64,000 bases of DNA from Crambe crambe (Eukaryota; Porifera; Demospongiae; Poecilosclerida; Crambeidae): contig OZ004594.1 of the NCBI GenBank assembly GCA_963924555.1, forward strand, positions 372,001-436,000. The letters run 5' to 3'. The notes under the pieces were generated by a model. That model searched no databases. It had not been told where the DNA came from and worked only from the letters and a program-made list of their open reading frames with translations. Every line of letters starts with the position of its first letter. Positions within the stretch are counted from its first letter, which is position 1. Shown here one piece after another: positions 50,958-63,045 of the stretch. Position numbers and translations under genes: made by a program.

Positions 50958-53900
50958 ATGGACCGAAAAAGACTTCAAAAGGTAAGAAACTATCAGATGG
51001 TGCCCATATTTTATAATATATGTCTGTGTAGTCTACATGATTAAACTTAGCTTGTCTAGCCTAGACCTCTGCTAGAGCTAACCGGTATTGATGCTTAAAG
51101 CTAGCATCAATCAAAAAGGCCGGGCCGCCTAGCTAGGCGGAAAAACTGCAGCTGGCTGTCATTATAGCAGCTGCTGATTTTAGTCCAGACACTATCAAGG
51201 CTAGCTGTGCATTTGTTTAGGTGTAGAATATTCTTTAGGTTTGAGTAGAGCTATGCCATTGTGTAGTTAGCTACTTGAGTGTGCTAGAATAGTTGCTGTG
51301 ACTGGTTTGTTTCCTCACAGATAAAGGAACATGAGGAAAGGATAAAGTGGTTATTGGAGGTAAGTTGTTTGTGGAAGTAGCTGCTTGTGTTGGTCCAGTG
51401 CCTCCAGCAAGACCCTCCAGTCACTGCAAGCACCTTAGGCCCATAGCAGGAGGCACATAATACATAGCAACAGCCTGTTAAGATTGAGGGGTGCTCGTTT
51501 GCAGGGAGGAGTTGCTTGTTGGAATGCTGGACTACTCTACCTTAAAGCAGTTACCTCCAGTATTATTTGCCCCACTGTTTTGAGGGTGCTCCTCATCTGG
51601 AATTTCCACAGGAAGGCCAAACCCCCTGTTCAATTTTATGACCAAAATGCTGACTCAGCATAAATCCCTGTGCACCTCTGTCGGGGGAAGTGGGTGGGGT
51701 CTTGAGACTTGTTTACCCCATGGCACTATTGAGCATAACATGTAACGAAGGTTCTCCATGTTTGGAGTCTGCAGCTCAAATGTCTTGCATGCTAGACCCC
51801 TGCTCAATTTTCGACAGACCATAACACCCCCATGCGGGTCTGCCGAGGGAAATGGGCGGGGCCTGGTGACTCATGACCCCCATGACCTTCTGGAGCATAC
51901 TTCACTCTACACGTTCTCCAAGTTTGGAGGCCGTAGCTCACGTGCTGTGCGTGTGGTGATTTTTTTTTGTGGTGCATGATGGCTGTCTTTGTGTGTTGGT
52001 TGTATGGTTGTCTCACCTTCTCTCTCTCACTCCTCACAGTGGAAGGCAGGGAGTCAGGGGTATATAGAGGACTGGGAACAGGTGAGTGATGAGTGTAGCA
52101 GTGGTGTGATGAGGGCGTGGCATGTGGCCCAGTCCATACCTAGTGTGTATTCCATGTGTGCAGAGGATTGCTAGATGCAAGGAGGAGTTGGACCAGCCCT
52201 CCCTGTCTGTGGAGAGGAGGAAGGAGCTGGAGGAGGAGGTGCAGAGGTATGAGGGATACATCCAGAGCCATAAAGAAACCATCCATAAGTTTGAAGAAGA
52301 AATAAAGGAGAGAGAAAATGCCCTCAGGCAACTGAATTGTAAGTATCAAGATGTATAAGTACTTGGCACTAATTAGATGATGTAGCAGTACATGGTGTAA
52401 TGTAAATAATACCCCCAAGCTAAAATAAGTGTGTTCGATATGTAGCGCATGTAATTAGTAGTTGTAGAAATTAATTAGTGGTTAATTAAAAGTAGGTGAA
52501 AATAATTAAAGTTTGAAAGGCCATAACTTTTGAATGGAAAGTGCTATAGTCTTCATTTCAGCACCATTCTGCTCAGAAAAATTCTCTCTTCTCTCTGTAC
52601 AAGTGATATCTTTCTCTAAGACTTGTGGTATCTAGATGATTAATTTTATTACTTTCTTTAAAGGAATTTTATAGAATATAAAGTGACTTTCTGTTGTTTG
52701 TAGTGGATATATGAAGTAAATAGTGTATATTCACAAAGTCCTTCTTCCCTATTCTGTAGCTTCTCCCCCTGGACCTCCCAGACCTCCTGAATCCCCTGGA
52801 CCTCCCTCTGAGCCTGTCCTTCCAGCTGAAGGACCCACCAACTCTCCTACTGAATCTGGTGAGCTGACTCCTAGTAACCAAATGCAGCAACAAGTCACTC
52901 ACAGACCAGAGTGGACTTGCTGTATCCCTTGTGGACATCAAACAACTGCTTGCTTAATTACAACCCTATCAAATTAAATTCCAAAGTAAATCCTTGGACA
53001 CCTGCAGGATAGTGATATAGAGACATTGGTGGGTGCCATTAGTGGCTTTCCCATATTCACCCTTCAGAGATCTCATCATAGTATTCTCTCTTCATGCTAT
53101 AGGTGGAGAGAAAGAGGCATTAGCAACATCAATGGATGACAAAGGTAGATATAACAATCAATATCTTTCACCCCCTAAACCCGACCGTGTCTCCACTCCC
53201 CCTTAATCCAAAGTAATTTGTCATAATTACCCAGGAGTGACGTCATCAAGTCCTCTGGACGAAGCCACAAGAATAAAGTTGGTGAGTAGAATACATGTGC
53301 TGGAGTCTTGTAGGCATGAGACTAAAGAGTCCAATAATAGCATATTTCCTATCATGTGCAGCCAATGTCAGATTTCCAGTCTTTTATATTCTGATCATAT
53401 TTTCATAGCATGACAATGCAATGGAGAAGGGGCATGTTGATACGAGTATTATTAAGGCGGTAATTGTTGGGGCAGCTGGTGCTGGCAAGTCCTCTTTCGC
53501 ATCTCTCCTCTTCGACATCATCCTTCCTCACTTCCGAATCAGTACGGGAGTCATCGAGAAAGCCAAGAGGGTCATGACCACCTGTCTGAGGTTAGGCATG
53601 ACTGAAGCACTAAACAATCAGGTCTGGGAAGTCGTTGGAGCTGAGGAACTTATAACTATTCTTGCAGATGCCATCAATGCGAGCATAGACTTTGATTCGA
53701 CTTCTTCTGCTATTTTTGTACAGCATAAATCAAATAATGGAGCCTCGAAAGAGCATGGAAGTTTTGAGTTCGCCAGTAGCTCAACGTTTACCGACTATAC
53801 AGTGGCCAGAACGACTGTGATCAAGCTGATTGGTCGATCCAAGAAAGGTAGATTACTGAAAATGACGTGGATCTACATCATAGACAGTGGAGGGCAGCCT

Positions 53901-55912
53901 CAGTTCCACGAGCTTCTTACGGCTTTCCTTCGAAATGCTACACTCGGTATCTTTGTTTTTAGGCTGTGCGATCAGCTTGATGATAAACCGCAGATCGAAT
54001 ATTACGGAGAAGATGGAAAGCCTCTTGGTGAATCGTATCCTTTCCCCATGAGCCACAAGGAAATATTCCAGCACTGTGTCCAGACCATCCATTCTCTCCC
54101 CTCCACTGCCACTGCAGAGAAGGGGCAGGAGGCACCTCGGCCTAAAATCTTAGTAGTTGGGACGCATCGTGATAAAGAAGGAGATTGTCCCGAAAGTCGT
54201 GAGCGAAAGGATCAAGTGCTTAGAGGTATTTTGCACCCAGAATCAGAGTCCGACTCAAGACCAGTTAGTGATGTCATCTACTATGGGAAGGGTTGCATAT
54301 TCCCCCTCAATGCTCGATCACCAAATGCAGAAGACAAGAAAGTTGTTGGTGACATTCGATGTGAAGTGGAACACCTTGCACCTCCACATACACCGATCCC
54401 ACTCCAATATTATGCCCTCGAGCTGGAAATTGAAAAGCAATTGAAAGATAATCAGCAACAGGTCATAAGTATTGACGATTGTCTAAATATTGCTCGTTCT
54501 CTCCATTTCACGGAAAAAGCAGGCAGAGCAGCTCTTCTTCATCTCAATAGTCTCAACCTCATTCAGTACTTCCCTTCAAGTGCTGAGAAAGTCATCTTCT
54601 GTGATCCCAATGTCCTCCTCAATAAGGTCAATGAGCTGATCAAGAAGAGCTACAGGTTGAGAGGTGGTTCAGAGCCTCGAGCCGATACTGGTGGAAAGTG
54701 GATCAACTTCCATCAGCGTGGTGAGGTGACCTTGGATATCCTTAAAAAGTTTTCTTGTGGTTATGTGCCAGGTCTGTACGACCACCACACTGTGGCCAAG
54801 ATCTTTAAAGATCTCTTGATTCTTACCCCACTTGACCTTGATCTCAACCTGTACTTCATGCCCGCTTTGCTTGATATCAAGAACGTCAAAGATATTCAGC
54901 GACCAACCAAAACGTTCCTCGTTATAGCTTTCCCCTCGGGGTATGCCCCCTTGGGACTCTTTTCTTCTTCTGTTGCTTTTCTTACTTCAACAAAAAACGA
55001 GTGGCCTTCTCCTTGGAAGTTTTTCCTTAAAAGTGGTCAGCTCTTCAGGAATGCGATCACCTTTGAAGCAGGCTTGGCTCGTGTCACTTATTTAGATCTT
55101 TCTACTCACTTCGAGATCCATGTGGAGACCCGTGTTAAACGCAAGGTTGCTAGCATGCGCCAAGAGGTGAAGACCGGTGTGTGCAAAGCTCTCGATGAAT
55201 CTATCAGAGTGCGCAACATCAGCAATGCTTCCTACACTCTTGCTTTTCCATGTCCCTGTGACTCAGAGGTCGGAAATGGGGCCGAGGATTTTCATTTGGC
55301 AGAGATTGATGATGAAAGTGTACCAGGAGAAAGATTCTGGAAGTGTAAGAAGAATCCAGGTGAATGTGATGATCTTGAACAACACCATGTGGAGTGGTTG
55401 GGCACACAAGAAAAGGAAGGTAATGAGTATACTCATACTGCATATGACCAATATTTACAATGTATTGAAACTCTAAAGATCATCACAATTCAACTGCAGC
55501 AATGAGTCCCTCAACCAGCAAAGTTCAGTCAACGAGTTCTCCACTCAAACCTTGTCAAGAAATTGATGCATCTCTGAGTGAGTGTCTCAGTCTTATGAGG
55601 TAATAACTATTTTCATGTATTGAGTTGTTTGGTACAGGTCGTCTCAATGTGAGACGAGCACTGAAAGGTGTGACCACTGAATGGGATGACCTGGCAGAGG
55701 TTCTTGGACTACCGTGTCCAGAGATCGATACCATAAGGGCAAACAATCCTAATGACGTGAAGCAGTGTCTGAAAAAAGTGATTGAAGCATGGCTCATGAA
55801 GAAAGGGGATGAACCATCATGGACCAACCTCTGCACAGCCCTCAAAGATCCTCTAGTTGATCGTAAAGACATTGCATCAAGTATTGAAAAGCAGTTCATA
55901 CATTCACGCTAA
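50958..55912 (+). CDS. ROCO (Roc-COR) GTPase with coiled coil and a different death domain, copy B
   Basis: Nine exons encode 917 residues: 50958-50981, 51321-51359, 52040-52081, 52164-52338, 52760-52858, 53103-53144, 53235-53281, 53409-55419 and 55638-55912. Exon structure, phases and most sequence match copy A through exon 8, including P-loop GAAGAGKSS, DSGGQPQF and GTHRDKE. The final exon is unrelated at nucleotide level to copy A exon 9 but is also a death-fold domain (WDDLAEVLGLPCPEIDTI, PSWTNLCTALKD). Homology to A stops within a few bases of the exon 8 donor. Reading through the donor would give an alternative end at 55505. Exons 1-4 differ from A only by amino-acid-changing substitutions. 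Confidence 0.87.
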
Positions 55913-56367
55913 CTAGTTTGCAAATTTAAATTTTTTTTGCTTGTTTTTGTACCTTTTTTGTTATTCTTGTTGCCAAAATTTTATATATGCAAGCGCAAGT
56001 GCAAGTACATGGTTGTTATGTTGTAAATGATGATGTAATGATGATGCAATGATGAATGGTACTGCCCGGCCCACTATCACTTTCTTGGGTAACAGGAGAT
56101 AATGGTGCTGGTTTCCAAGGAGGAAGGTTGGATGAGATGCTGGCATTGGACATGGAGGAAGAGAGGGTGGGACTGTTCCTGCCTGCTCCTTTCACAAAAG
56201 CAGATCCTCCTCTGAATTTTTTTCAGACATGGTGGGGACAGGGGGAGTAGTTGGTCGAGGGGGTCTGATAGGAAGATGACCACCAGGAGGTTTAGGGGGG
56301 TTCTATCCACTCTCCTAGCATGTTTTGCTACCAACTTTTGTGACCAGCATCATGCCCCATATTTAGC
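55913..56367. other. Spacer between ROCO B and F-box gene
   Basis: 455 bp between convergent stop codons. On the minus strand at about 56230-56310 a proline-rich reading (PPRPTTPPVPT) without start or splice sites could be an exon remnant of another gene. Nothing else is recognised. Confidence 0.4.
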
Positions 56368-58061
56368 TCATACATGATGCATCACATATTTAACTAGTGA
56401 CACTTCCTGTATTGGCTTTAATCTGCTCACACTAACACAAAACAGTTCTGTTAGATCACACACACCAGCCACTGAATTCATCCATTCTTCACTGCCTAAG
56501 GAGTGAGTCTCCAAGAAAGAAGATGAAGATAGAGAATATTTAGTCCGATAAATCACTTCAGCCACTAGTCTGCTGGCACTGGCAGTCCGCAAAACCATCA
56601 CTGAAATCTCCTTCAAGTGAGTCCTTACTGCCACTAAAGTATACAAGTGACCAACTCCAATAGAGTCCACAAATCGAATACGAGAGCAATCCACCATAGT
56701 CTCTGCTTGTTGGTATGATCCTGATTCCAGGTTCCAAATATGGGAATGGATTGTTTGAGTTTTAGTCACGAGTGCTACGAGTTTGTGATCTCGTGATAGA
56801 GCAAATGTCCCCTTCAAAGGATCGACACTGTAGAACACTGGGTCCTCCGATGGACACAAGATTTTTATCGGATCCGAAATTTTATACTCTGGTTCCAATT
56901 TCTCAATTCTGAATTGCACAATAACAGATCCAAACTGAACCAGGACATTGTGGTTTCTACATCGAGTATCTCTGTCAACTTCACTGGGGTACACATGAAT
57001 TTTATTCACTTTGAAGAACGGATCATCTGTCAGACTCGGCTCCGGCATGAAATCAACAGTCAACCTGAAGGAGATAGAGTTGGTTGGTTCTTTCTGGAGT
57101 TCTAGCAGTTTCATCTCCCACCGTTTGTCGCTACTCAAGATCTTTGCCATTATCACAACCAGTGAACAAGCAGCACAACAGGAGAAGACATTGTAGACAT
57201 TGGACACTATGCTGTCCTCCCATTCAGTAATGGCAGGGGGTCCAAGGGGTTTCCCAGACGAGAATATAAACTCCACCCATGTGGCATTGTTCCCGTGCAA
57301 CAGAACCTTAGTGGGCGTCGACCAACTCCATATCACTTCAAATAGACCACAGGGGAAGATGTTTTCAAGCACGGCACACTCACACATCATGTTCCCATCC
57401 ATCCTGAGCAAAGATAAGCAGGGGCTGACTCCATTGGCAACTTTTATGCAGAAACCATTGCACACTGGGTGTACTAACACATATGTACAGTCACCATCCA
57501 CTTCCGTTGCTGTGGACTCCCCAAAAGGAACAGTCCCTGATTTCCTTCCCCCTCCTCTTTCATCACACTTCATATTTCCACTCTCTTTCTGGACACAGTT
57601 TGGGTATTTCATCTCTGAATGAGAAATGCAGTTCCTAAGGCAGAATTCCTGCTTTTTCCATTTAATGGCTACAGCACTGTATGATCCATGGACTTCTTTT
57701 TCTTGTTTCAGCACCTCGGCAGACATACCAGAAGAGCATACAATCTTCCAGTACTTATCACATGACATGATCACCTGATGCCACGATTTGCTTACCTATG
57801 AATATTTACAACGACACCAACTGAAACTGGTTTTCCTTTCCTGGAAGTCATATCAAAACTCACCAAGACACAGCAGCCAAGCACACAGGAGAGGTCCAGA
57901 AAAGAAAGCACATATTCAACCAGTTCCCTGGGAAGAGAGGTCAGGAAATCTCTCTTGAGGTGGAGGGACAAAGTAGCCAGTAAGCCCACTTGCTCCTGGT
58001 GACTGCACTTTCCAAAGAGCTCTCGGACGAGGGAAATTCGTTCCAATGAAGATGCAGACAT
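56368..58061 (-). CDS. F-box protein with propeller-like C-terminal region
   Basis: Two exons on the minus strand, 58061-57864 and 57795-56368, give 541 residues. The F-box occupies about residues 38-80 and spans the single 68 bp intron: SLPRELVEYVLSFLDL, then SKSWHQVIMSCDKYWKIVC. F-box proteins are the substrate adaptors of SCF ubiquitin ligases. The remaining 440 residues are beta-rich, with several short hydrophobic strand pairs (GTFALSRDHKLVALVT, HIWNLESGSY). They look like a degenerate WD40-type propeller, so an FBXW-class adaptor is likely, but repeats are not clear enough to name a family member. The start is 139 bp from the divergent membrane glycoprotein gene. Confidence 0.78.
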
Positions 58062-58200
58062 TTTAAATTTTCTCTCTATTTATCCGATTGTTTATGCAAT
58101 TAGCTAGTGGGAGGGGCTCGTAAGTGGCGATTACATAATGAAAATTCCGACTAGCTAGCAGCTCTAGCATGTTCTCATATGGACAATAGATAATCTGAAA
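58062..58200. promoter_or_regulatory. Divergent promoter F-box / membrane glycoprotein
   Basis: 139 bp between the two start codons, AT-rich on the F-box side. No motif is named. Confidence 0.4.
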
Positions 58201-59653
58201 ATGAAGCGTTCAAGACTAGGTGCATCTCTACCAGTCCGACTAATAGTGGCTCTAATCTTGTCCTACTGCGCATGCGGTGCCATAGGAGGTGATTCAGGGA
58301 GTACGAGTGGTGGTGGTGGTGAAGGAACCTCTGCCCCTAACAGCACAGACGATGGAGGAGACTGGTGGGACGATGACACCACAGACAACGCAACCAACTC
58401 GGCGGAGTTGTGTCGTGGATTGATGGATGTGAACTCCAGCCAGCCCATTTATTCCAATGACACCAACAACACTTCAGATGACTCTTACTGTGAGCCTATT
58501 AAAGGGTTTGGCTTTTAATTAAAACCTCCTCCAGGACTGTGGGGTGGGTTAATAATTTTAGGCAGGCGAAGTGTGTGTGTAAATGGATTTAGTGGTACCA
58601 CAATATTTAAGCAAGATAAAAGAAAAATGTTACTTTTATTTATTTATTTATCTTTTCTCCTACTCCCTGTGAGTCGTGAACTAGAGTAGAGGATGTAGCC
58701 TTTTTTTAATTTTTTTTTTTAATTTTTATTTTTGTTTTGTTGTTGTTGTTTCCACTGCACTCTTATGTTCACACATTGAGGCATCTATGGGATTCACCCA
58801 TGACTGTCTTGACTGTCTGTAGTGTGAGGAGGACAAGACAGGACATCTGCTTCCATTGAGGACAATGCTTAGGCAGCTGTAGTCCTATCACCATTTCTTT
58901 GTGGATAACTATGTTTATGTAGGCATTGGAACCAGTAGGGTCCGATATAGTGAGCCTATGTCCATGTAGGCATTGGAACCAGTAGGGTCCGATATAGTGA
59001 GCCTATGTCCATGTAGGCATTGGAACCAGTAGGGTCCGATATAGTGAGCCTACACATAATGATATTATTCTGCAATGTCTTTAAAGTTGTTATGCAGTGG
59101 AAAGGCAATGTGACTCATTAATGTTTATGGCATTATGTATACCCAAAAATTTCCCACTTTCTCACTTTCTCTCTAAAATTCCTCTGATTACAAATCCCGT
59201 TTAGAAGTAGATCAATTTCACTATGAGCAATTCTCAGCATTAATCATCCATTTAACTTCTCCAGCTGCTTGTATTGGTTGCCGTCAAAATATGAATCAGC
59301 TAGTCACCCTGACTACAGACAACGTGAGTTACGTGGATGCCCAGTCAATGATCGCGGCTTCAGTGAACCTCAATGGGACCTCCAACTACAGTATACTTTA
59401 CTACAAACTCTGCTACAGGAGGTTGGCAGTGTTTGATTCCCATGAGGTCATCGAGTGCGTTAGCAATGGGACGGTGATGGAATCCACTTACCAGTGGAAG
59501 AAGAGCGGGGTGGCCATTTTGACTGTTCATGTCTACACAAGCCCTAGTTACAACAGTTCCGACCTTCTGGGCTGTGGGAGTGCAAGTGTCATCGTCGCCA
59601 GTAAGTGATAATTGTGTTTCCCAGAGCTGTTAGTCATCAAAAAGTAACCTCCC

Positions 59654-59684
<31 letters not shown>

Positions 59685-62129
59685 ACACACACACAACTGC
59701 CTGCCCACATCAATTCTTACTAGGTGCTTTTTTGTAGATCACATGATCGTCATGTGATTATGTTATACTGCCTTTCCTTGAAAACAAGAATTCATGGCCT
59801 GTGTTTTCTTACAGATAACTATGGTTTGAATTTAACTGTGAAGCTGAGTAACGAGGCGTCCCTTTCCAATCCATCTACTGAGCAGTACAGAATTAAAGAA
59901 GTGATGGGGGAGGGGGCGGGGTCAACAGAGGATGAGCCTTTCATCATAGGAAACGTGACCTTCATAAGCATTGCCAAGCTTCGCTCTGGCTACTCTAAGA
60001 AAGTGAAGTATTATTACGAGTGTATCGTCAGAGGCCCCTATTTCGAGGAAGCAATTTCCACGCAGCAGCACAATTGGACGATGGAGTTCCTTGAAACAGG
60101 GAACTACTCTTTCACTGTGCATGCAATAGCAGTGTTGAACCAAGCACTGGCACATCACGCTGAGTTTACCGGCAAATTCACTATTCTCGGTAAGAGACAT
60201 ACTTGTGGCTACAGTAGATTGTGCTGTGGTAGGAAGTGTGGTTCCCTCACAATCCTTTCCATAGTAAACTTTTACTCTGCCCAGTGCATGTCAGTATCAC
60301 ATGATGTAGTCATTCATGTTCACTGGGTTGCCTCATGCCTTCAGGGGTTGATCCAGAGAATGTAGCACTGAGGCTGAGCTCACATTAGTTAGGTGTGTAT
60401 CATTATGCACACACCACACAACTTTGAAAGGTGTTACAGCATGGCTGTACCATCTGTGGATTGTGTAGTTATAGAGCTGGAAAGCAGCTGCTTACTTCAT
60501 GCATGTGACTTGAATGTACAATATTTAGCATAGACCCGACCCCTGAACTTGAATGCAACTGTTTCACACTCACTCATAATTCCATCCTCTTCCACACACA
60601 CACGCACACACACACACAGAGGGTGTAAGTAACACATTGATCCAAGTGGGCAACAATAACTCCATCAGAGTTGGGTCTAGAGAAGAGGTCACAGTCACAG
60701 CAGAAGGAAGGTAAGCAACGAGAGCATGTCTACTCATTCTATTGTGATCCAGCTATAAAGAAGCTCTTTTTCAGGGAATGAAGTAGTTAGCTTTGTACCC
60801 AGGCCCACTGTTTTTCATGGAGTGGGCCTGGGTACAAGACTAAGGTTTCAGAGACAACTCATGATTGCCTTTCTTTCCTTGCAGTGTTCCAATCATAGCA
60901 TGCTGGTACCAAACTCAGATACTGAGTGAAGTAGCCACTCATCTGACTCCAGCACCACCCCACTCTCCTCTTCCATCCAAGGGCCATCACAGACGGAAGA
61001 ACACTACACTCATCCCCGTGGAGAACTGTGTGCTCTTCGAGGAAGAAAATGTCACCGTTTTCAGAGAGTACAGAATTTTCAACGAGGTGGGGACGTTTCA
61101 GTACGTTGCACGTTTCTACAACAGAGCCAGTCGTGCCAGAAAGAACTTCACTTATCATGTCATAGCAGGTAGTCATGGAAACTAATGTGAATTGGGCTAT
61201 TTTTCCTCTGTGCATCTTGGCACTCATCCCTTTGAAATAATAATTCTAGTCTTCATACCTTAATGTCAGGAACAGTTCTAACTTGCAAAAATATCTGAAC
61301 CATTATCTATAATTGGAACACTTAATGTCAGAACAGTTTTACTTAAACCATTATGTCAAATTCCATAATTGTATTTTTTGGGATTCTTTTACACATCCAT
61401 TGATGCCCTTTTCTTCAATTGGTGTTGTTTTTAAACCCTCCGGTGCAAAATAATTACCGTTTGAAAGGTTTACAGGACCAAGAGGCCATTGATAAGAAAA
61501 GAATGTCGGAATGTAGAGAGAGTTCTTTGCAATGGATGTATGCACATCTTTCAGGTCATTTAACTAGCATGGACTAATGGAAGTACAAATTCATCCGTCT
61601 ATTTATGGAGCAGAAGTGCTGAAATTGTAGCATTAATGTCATGAACACACATCAATCCTATGTTTAAAGAGGCACCCATTGTTGTCCTCTTTAAAGTAAA
61701 TACTTCAATCCTATGTGGTAGCTCTATTTAAAGGGGCAATGCTCTATTATCATCCTTTGAATTCCCACAGGTCCTTCACCGGCCGTGGTAGCCTCCAGTG
61801 CTACTGCTGTTGTGGCCCTAACGGTGATAGTGGCTGTCATTGTGATAATCATTGCCGTCATCGTGGGTGCTTACATTCCTTACAAGAGGTACAAGAATCG
61901 TATGACAGAGACGGCAGACTTCAGATTCGTGGACTTGAGTGAGACAGGGACACACTGGGATCGCTTCAAGCTCAAAGCCAATCAGATATTGGATTACATC
62001 AGACGGAAACGTCAGAATGAGAAGATAGGGTTGGTGAATCTGGGTTCGGACCCTGTACCTGATGAAGAAAGACGATTATTCTATGGAACTAATACTATGA
62101 CACAATTTGCTCCATACGAAACTTTATAG
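58201..62129 (+). CDS. Type I membrane glycoprotein with beta-sandwich ectodomain
   Basis: Six exons join to 577 residues: 58201-58489, 59265-59600, 59815-60189, 60620-60710, 60885-61168 and 61771-62129. The N-terminus is a signal peptide (basic start, hydrophobic VRLIVALILSYCAC), followed by a Gly/Ser/Asp-rich segment. The ectodomain has many N-x-S/T sites and repeated beta-sandwich-like modules of 100-130 residues, compatible with PKD- or Ig-like folds. One transmembrane helix lies at about 470-497, followed by a stop-transfer YKRYKNR and an 80-residue cytoplasmic tail (DFRFVDLSETGTHWDRF). The layout resembles TMEM130/PMEL-type PKD proteins, but I do not recognise an orthologue. All internal junctions are in phase. 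Confidence 0.75.
58917..59052. repeat. 47 bp tandem repeat, three copies
   Basis: Near-identical units beginning TGTAGGCATTGGAACCAGTA, in intron 1 of the membrane glycoprotein gene. Confidence 0.9.
60793..60838. repeat. 46 bp hairpin (17 bp perfect arms)
   Basis: The arms TTGTACCCAGGCCCACT and AGTGGGCCTGGGTACAA flank an 11 bp loop in intron 4 of the membrane glycoprotein gene. It may be a foldback remnant; the arm shares a CCCAGGCC core with the foldback at 4860. Confidence 0.6.
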
Positions 62130-62463
62130 CAGCTGATCAGTGAATTATTGTATCAATTTCTTTTCTGTTATTGTGGTAAGTTTTTTATTTCATATTGTGT
62201 GTTAATTTTTCCAGTTAACCCTCAAAACCCCAACTTTTGTAATCCACTTTCGGGGGGATCAAAATAATTATTTTGTGTTAACAGTGTCATCTCTTCATGA
62301 TCATATCATTTCATTGTTTGTGTAAACTACCACAGTCAGTTGTGTGTTAAAAAGTTAAAAAGCAAAAATTGTACTTTAACTTATAGCAGACAGTCTTGAG
62401 CTTAGAGTTAAGCACTATAATAATTATAGTGATGATGATAATGAACAGAATCAAGGCTAACAT
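62130..62463. other. Convergent spacer membrane glycoprotein / DNAL4
   Basis: 334 bp of AT-rich 3' UTR sequence between two stop codons. No gene or notable repeat is seen. Confidence 0.5.
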
Positions 62464-62872
62464 TCAAACACACTTCCACAGACAGATGGCAGTATTAGTA
62501 GCAAAAAACATGTAGAGAAGATTCTTAACATCATGGGTGATTTCAAATCCGAAACCCATTCCCACCACTGCATGCCATGCTGGCCCAAACTTCTTGTCCA
62601 TGGTATCCTTAATCATTTTGGCTGCACTTTCGTTGCTGTTACTATGCTTTTCACAAGCAGTCACACACAACTCCATGGCCTCAACTCTCATTTCTTCATT
62701 CATATCTGAATACTGTGATAGATTAAGTGATGGGAGATGTGGTTAATCTCTATAGAACCCATACCTTAATCAAGGGGTAATTGTGAAGTCGCCTGTTATA
62801 GAATCCAGTCCCAGTACCCTCAGAAACCTCTGAAGGGGCAGCTCCTCCCTCTACTCCAGCATCCTCTGCCAT
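62464..62872 (-). CDS. DNAL4: Dynein axonemal light chain 4
   Basis: Two exons on the minus strand, 62872-62765 and 62712-62464, give 118 residues. The body is almost the vertebrate sequence: MNEEMRVEAMELCVTACEKH, ESAAKMIKDTMDKKFG, WHAVVGMGFGFEITHDVKNLL, ending in WKCV. DNAL4 is the LC8-related light chain of axonemal outer-arm dynein. The N-terminal extension (Glu/Gly-rich, then RRLHNYPLIKYSD) is slightly longer than in human DNAL4 (105 residues). It is divergent from ENDOV. Confidence 0.96.
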
Positions 62873-63045
62873 CAGCTGTGCATTATTTAGAATCAAGTAT
62901 ACTCAAAATGTAGTAGAGTCTTGTATACTTACGACACTTCTCTAGTCTTGATATGATGTTTTTGGTCCTTGACGTCGCTAGGCAACGCTATACATTTATC
63001 GATCCTTTACCGATCTTTACCAATGTCGACCCGTACCAATTTATA
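62873..63045. promoter_or_regulatory. Divergent promoter DNAL4 / ENDOV
   Basis: If ENDOV starts at 62953 only 80 bp separate the genes; if it starts at the in-frame ATG 63046, 173 bp do. The second start leaves a more usual promoter length and gives the better N-terminus (MADRDEVEEL). Confidence 0.4.

Noticed and set aside
55420..55505. Read-through extension of ROCO B exon 8 as the normal C-terminus
   Set aside because: A good donor at 55420 joins in phase to a death-domain exon; the read-through lacks any domain. It is kept only as a possible alternative end.
56056..56334. Small open frames between ROCO B and the F-box gene
   Set aside because: They overlap each other on opposite strands and show no domain; at best there is a proline-rich exon remnant.
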